In this document: positions 61,437 through 64,000 of the stretch, piece after piece
How positions within the stretch are numbered: position 1 is the stretch's first letter
How the letters are laid out: every line of letters starts with the position of its first letter
DNA from: Alloyangia pacifica
Lineage (GTDB): Bacteria > Pseudomonadota > Alphaproteobacteria > Rhodobacterales > Rhodobacteraceae
DNA: 64,000 nucleotides
Reading direction: 5' to 3'
Assembly: GCF_020524285.1 (NCBI RefSeq)
Contig: NZ_JAIVKX010000007.1
Coordinates: forward strand, 186,001 to 250,000
Made by a program: the position numbers and the translations under genes
The notes under the pieces: model-generated
Told to the model about the DNA's origin: nothing
Databases searched by the model: none
Seen by the model: only the letters and a program-made list of their open reading frames with translations

Positions 61437-63756
61437 CCTTGCGCGCCGTCTTGGCGTCCTTGGCGCGGGCCTGCACGTCCTTGCGGCGTGCGGGCCCCTT
61501 GCCCTTGGCGCCCTTGCGCTTCGGTCCGCCCTTTCCGCCAGGTTTGCCACCGGCAGTCTTCTTGAACCGCCCGTAGCCCGAGGGCTTGCGGTGGCGCGGC
61601 GCCTCGACCGCCTCGCCAGCCAGTTCCAGCAGCTCCAGCCCGATGCCGCCGGTCACCGGCGTCACGTCCACCAGCTTCACCCGCACCCTCTGGCCCAGCG
61701 TGATCAGCGTGCCGGTGTCGGCGCCCATCAGCGTGCCCGCGTCGCGGTCGAAGTGGAAGAACTCGTTGCCGAGGTTGCGGATCGGCACCAGCCCGTCGGC
61801 ACCGCTCTCGTCGAGCTTCACGAAGACCCCGAACTTGGCGATGCCGCTGATCCGGCCGCCGAATTCCGCGCCGACGCGCTCCGACAGGTAGGAGGCGAGG
61901 TAGCGGTCCGTGGTGTCCCGCTCGGCCAGCATCGAGCGCCGCTCGGTGTCCGAGATATGCTCGGCGGTTTGCTGCAGCCGCTCGATGTCCTCCTGGCTCA
62001 GCCCGTCGTCGCCCCAGCCGTGGGCGGTGATCAGCCCGCGGTGCACGATGAGGTCCGAGTAGCGGCGGATCGGCGAGGTGAAATGCGCGTAGTTGCGCAG
62101 CGCGAGGCCGAAGTGCCCGAAGTTCTCGGGGTTGTAGTAGGCCTGGGTCATCGAGCGTAGCGTGGCGAGGTTGATCAGCTCGGCGTCCTCGCGCCCCGCG
62201 GCGTCATGCAGCAGCTTGTTGAGATGCGAGGTCTTCAGCACCTGCCCCTTGGCCAGCGTCAACCCCGCGGCCAGCGCCGTCTCGCGCAGCGCGTCGAGCT
62301 TTTCCACGGGCGGCTCCTCGTGCACGCGGAACAGCAGCGGGGTGCGCTTGGCGATCAGCGTCTCGGCGGCGGCGACATTGGCGAGGATCATGAATTCCTC
62401 GATCAGCTTGTGCGCGTCGAGCCGGTCGACGAAGTTCACCGAGGTCACGGTGCCGTCCTCGCCCAGCACGATCTTGCGCTCCGGCAGCTCCAGGTCCAGC
62501 GGCTGGCGCCGGTCGCGGGCGGCGCGCAGAGCGTAATAGGCGTCGTAGAGCGGGCGGATCACGTCCTCGAGCAGCGGCCCGGTCCTGTCGTTGGGCTGGC
62601 CGTCCATCGCCGCCTGCACCTCGGCGTAGTTCAGCGAGGCGGGCGAGCGCATCAGCCCGCGGATGAACTCGTGCGAGCGCTTGTTGCCCTCGGAATCGAT
62701 CACCATGCGCACGGCGATACAGGCGCGCGGCACGCCCTCGTGCAGCGAGCACAGGTCGCCCGACAGCCGGTCCGGCAGCATCGGCACGACGCGGTCCGGG
62801 AAATAGCTCGAGTTGCCGCGCTTCTTGGCCTCGCGGTCGAGCTGCGAGCCGGGCAGCACGTAGTGGGCGACGTCGGCGATGGCGACCCAGATCACGTGGC
62901 CGCCGGGGTTCTTCGGATCCTCGTCGGCCTCGGCGAAGCAGGCGTCGTCATGGTCGCGCGCGTCCGCCGGGTCGATGGTCACCAGCGGCAGCTCGCGCAG
63001 GTCGGTGCGGCCCTTGAGGCCCGCCGGCTTCATCCGGTCGGCCTCCTCCAGAACCTTGGGCGGGAAGTCGTCGGGGATGCCGTGCTGGTGGATGGCGATG
63101 AGCGAGACCGCCTTGGGCTCCGAGGGATCGCCGAGGCGCATCACGATGCGCGCCTTCGGCAGCCCCATGCGCGAGGCGCGCGGCCCGGCCTGCTCGGCCT
63201 CGACAAGCTCGCCGTCCTTGGCGCCGCCCATGGCGTCGGGAGCGACAAGCCATTCCTTGTCGGCGCCCTTGTCGATCGGCACGATGCGCCCGCCCTCGGG
63301 GCCCTTGCGGAAGATGCCGACGATCTTGCGCGGGCTGACGCCGATCTTGCGGATCAGCCGCGCCTCGTAATTGTGGTCCGCCTCGTGCACGACCTGCAGC
63401 TTGGCCAGGATGCGGTCGCCCTCGCCGAGCGCCGGGTCCGAGGCGCGCAGCACCAGCAGCACGATCGGCTCGACGCCCTCGCCGTGCCATTCGAGCGGCT
63501 GCGCGAACAGATCGCCGTTCTCGTCCGGAGCCTTGACCTGCAGCACCGACACCGGCGGCAGCCGGTCCGGGTCGCGGTAGGTCTTGTGGCGCTTCTCCAG
63601 GTGCCCCTCCGCCTCGAGCTCCTTGAGGATGCGCTTGAGGTCGATCCGCGCAGCGCCCTTGATGCCAAAGGCCTTGGCAATGTCACGTTTCGCGGTCTGG
63701 GTCGGGTGCGCCATGATCCAGTCGAGGATCTCGGCTTTCGAAGGCAGTTTGCTCAT
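61408..63756 (-). CDS. rnr: Ribonuclease R
   Basis: This 782-residue protein has an N-terminal winged-helix region (about 1-65), cold-shock-like domains, the RNB catalytic core (about 250-570; TIDPADARDHDDACFAE with the metal-binding aspartates, SYFPDRVVPMLPDRLSGDLCSLH, and HFTSPIRRYSDLIVHRGL), an S1 domain (about 640-715) and a lysine/arginine-rich tail. It degrades structured RNA 3' to 5' in the cytoplasm. Length and motifs are complete. The 3' end overlaps the convergent glutathione S-transferase gene by 29 bases. Confidence 0.95.
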   Translation of the reverse strand: MSKLPSKAEILDWIMAHPTQTAKRDIAKAFGIKGAARIDLKRILKELEAEGHLEKRHKTYRDPDRLPPVSVLQVKAPDENGDLFAQPLEWHGEGVEPIVLLVLRASDPALGEGDRILAKLQVVHEADHNYEARLIRKIGVSPRKIVGIFRKGPEGGRIVPIDKGADKEWLVAPDAMGGAKDGELVEAEQAGPRASRMGLPKARIVMRLGDPSEPKAVSLIAIHQHGIPDDFPPKVLEEADRMKPAGLKGRTDLRELPLVTIDPADARDHDDACFAEADEDPKNPGGHVIWVAIADVAHYVLPGSQLDREAKKRGNSSYFPDRVVPMLPDRLSGDLCSLHEGVPRACIAVRMVIDSEGNKRSHEFIRGLMRSPASLNYAEVQAAMDGQPNDRTGPLLEDVIRPLYDAYYALRAARDRRQPLDLELPERKIVLGEDGTVTSVNFVDRLDAHKLIEEFMILANVAAAETLIAKRTPLLFRVHEEPPVEKLDALRETALAAGLTLAKGQVLKTSHLNKLLHDAAGREDAELINLATLRSMTQAYYNPENFGHFGLALRNYAHFTSPIRRYSDLIVHRGLITAHGWGDDGLSQEDIERLQQTAEHISDTERRSMLAERDTTDRYLASYLSERVGAEFGGRISGIAKFGVFVKLDESGADGLVPIRNLGNEFFHFDRDAGTLMGADTGTLITLGQRVRVKLVDVTPVTGGIGLELLELAGEAVEAPRHRKPSGYGRFKKTAGGKPGGKGGPKRKGAKGKGPARRKDVQARAKDAKTARKVSRTRKADR

Positions 63757-63824
63757 GCCGCAGCCGTAGCATGCGCCGCCGCCAGCGTCATCGCGATTCT
63801 CGCCGCCCCGGTGCCGGCCGCGAC

Positions 63825-63871
63825 CGCGCTGGCGGCACCGCCGCGATATGCGTATTTGAAAAGAGAAGAAG
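63825..63871 (+). repeat. Intergenic boilerplate repeat, copy b
   Basis: GCGCTGGCGGC, then after about 14 bases GCGTATTTGAAAAGAGAAG, the same block as at 11828-11883 and in the same orientation. It lies upstream of rnr, beyond its start codon. Confidence 0.55.
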
Positions 63872-63917
63872 CCCCGGCGCGCCCGCTTCCGGGCTTTCGC
63901 CTAGGTCCAAATATCCC

Positions 63918-63959
63918 GGGGGCGCCGCCGGAGGCGGCGGGGGCAGCGCCCCCTCTTTT
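63918..63959 (+). terminator. Large GC-rich hairpin near the window end
   Basis: GGGGGCGC (63918-63925) pairs with GCGCCCCC (63946-63953) around an inner CGCC/GGCG stem, followed by TCTTTTG. The preceding CAAATATCCCGGGGG is a form often seen in roseobacter intergenic sequence (recalled). It could end a plus-strand transcript or, read on the minus strand, end the gene beyond the window. The whole segment 63757-64000 holds no supported gene. Confidence 0.4.
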
Positions 63960-64000
63960 GCTCCCCCAGGCCGCGCCGCGGTCATCGCGTTTGCACGCGC

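Noticed and set aside
63788-63985. 65-codon minus-strand frame at the right end
   Set aside because: It runs through the intergenic repeat and the GC hairpin, is Pro/Ala-rich, and has no ribosome-binding site or domain.

Overview
The window is GC-rich, densely packed chromosomal DNA from an alphaproteobacterium, most likely a marine member of the Rhodobacteraceae (Roseobacter group, Salipiger-like). The evidence is the set of small conserved families typical of that group (DUF599, DUF1285, DUF1467, three DUF6455 proteins, a CHCC zinc-finger protein), TRAP and branched-chain-type ABC transporters, the gpmI-envC-ctpA-rppH order, and the intergenic boilerplate around CGTATTT...AAAGAGAAGAAG. The family assignment is inference; no rRNA or tRNA gene was found. 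Genes run on both strands in short operons, very often joined by 4-base ATGA/GTGA/TTGA or TGATG stop-start overlaps.

Layout. 1-1400: end of a CopD/HemJ-like membrane gene, a DUF599 membrane protein and a small secreted protein. 1402-8246 (minus): a MoxR ATPase - DUF58 - BatA/DUF4159 - membrane VWA-like operon, interrupted by a 45-codon repeat ORF that overlaps both neighbours by ATGA. 8305-11817: DUF1285 protein, a sulfotransferase divergent from a branching-type glycosyltransferase, and a HIT protein. 11997-19568: an ABC ATPase, a 59-residue zinc-finger protein, AEC and MFS transporters, S-formylglutathione hydrolase, YaiI, a HAD phosphatase, an alpha/beta hydrolase and zapE. A 407-base A+T-richer gene-free stretch follows, then accD-folC (minus). 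22362-26330: CPBP protease, a lipoprotein, two hypothetical proteins and a DMT exporter. 26347-30150 (minus): a ModE-like regulator, modABC with a palindromic operator candidate, and a GntR regulator. 30358-34925: a complete branched-chain-type ABC transporter. 35162-42001: carB, cyclopropane-fatty-acid synthase and aspS. 42019-43595: a BglII/BstYI-type endonuclease facing an MT-A70 methyltransferase, a probable type II restriction-modification pair.

43852-50034: hemerythrin-like protein, an orphan response regulator, methylmalonyl-CoA epimerase, DUF1467, EI24/CysZ-like protein, nitroreductase, DUF167, an M48 lipoprotein protease, and three tandem DUF6455 paralogues behind a perfect FNR-type box. 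50278-53161: a DctPQM TRAP transporter. 53244-58467: gpmI, a degenerate EnvC, ctpA, rppH and a secreted protein. 58469-63756: a MltB-type transglycosylase, a WYL regulator divergent from a glutathione S-transferase, and RNase R.

The observations most worth following are: (1) an intergenic repeat family of about 160 bp with imperfect terminal inverted repeats, in three full copies and one half copy; (2) the tandem DUF6455 trio sharing a C-x2-C-x5-C-x2-W-L signature under a TTGAT-N4-ATCAA site; (3) the 45-codon pentapeptide-repeat ORF flanked by 8-bp direct repeats inside the MoxR operon; and (4) the restriction-modification pair, whose methylase has a leaderless promoter while the nuclease is coupled to aspS.
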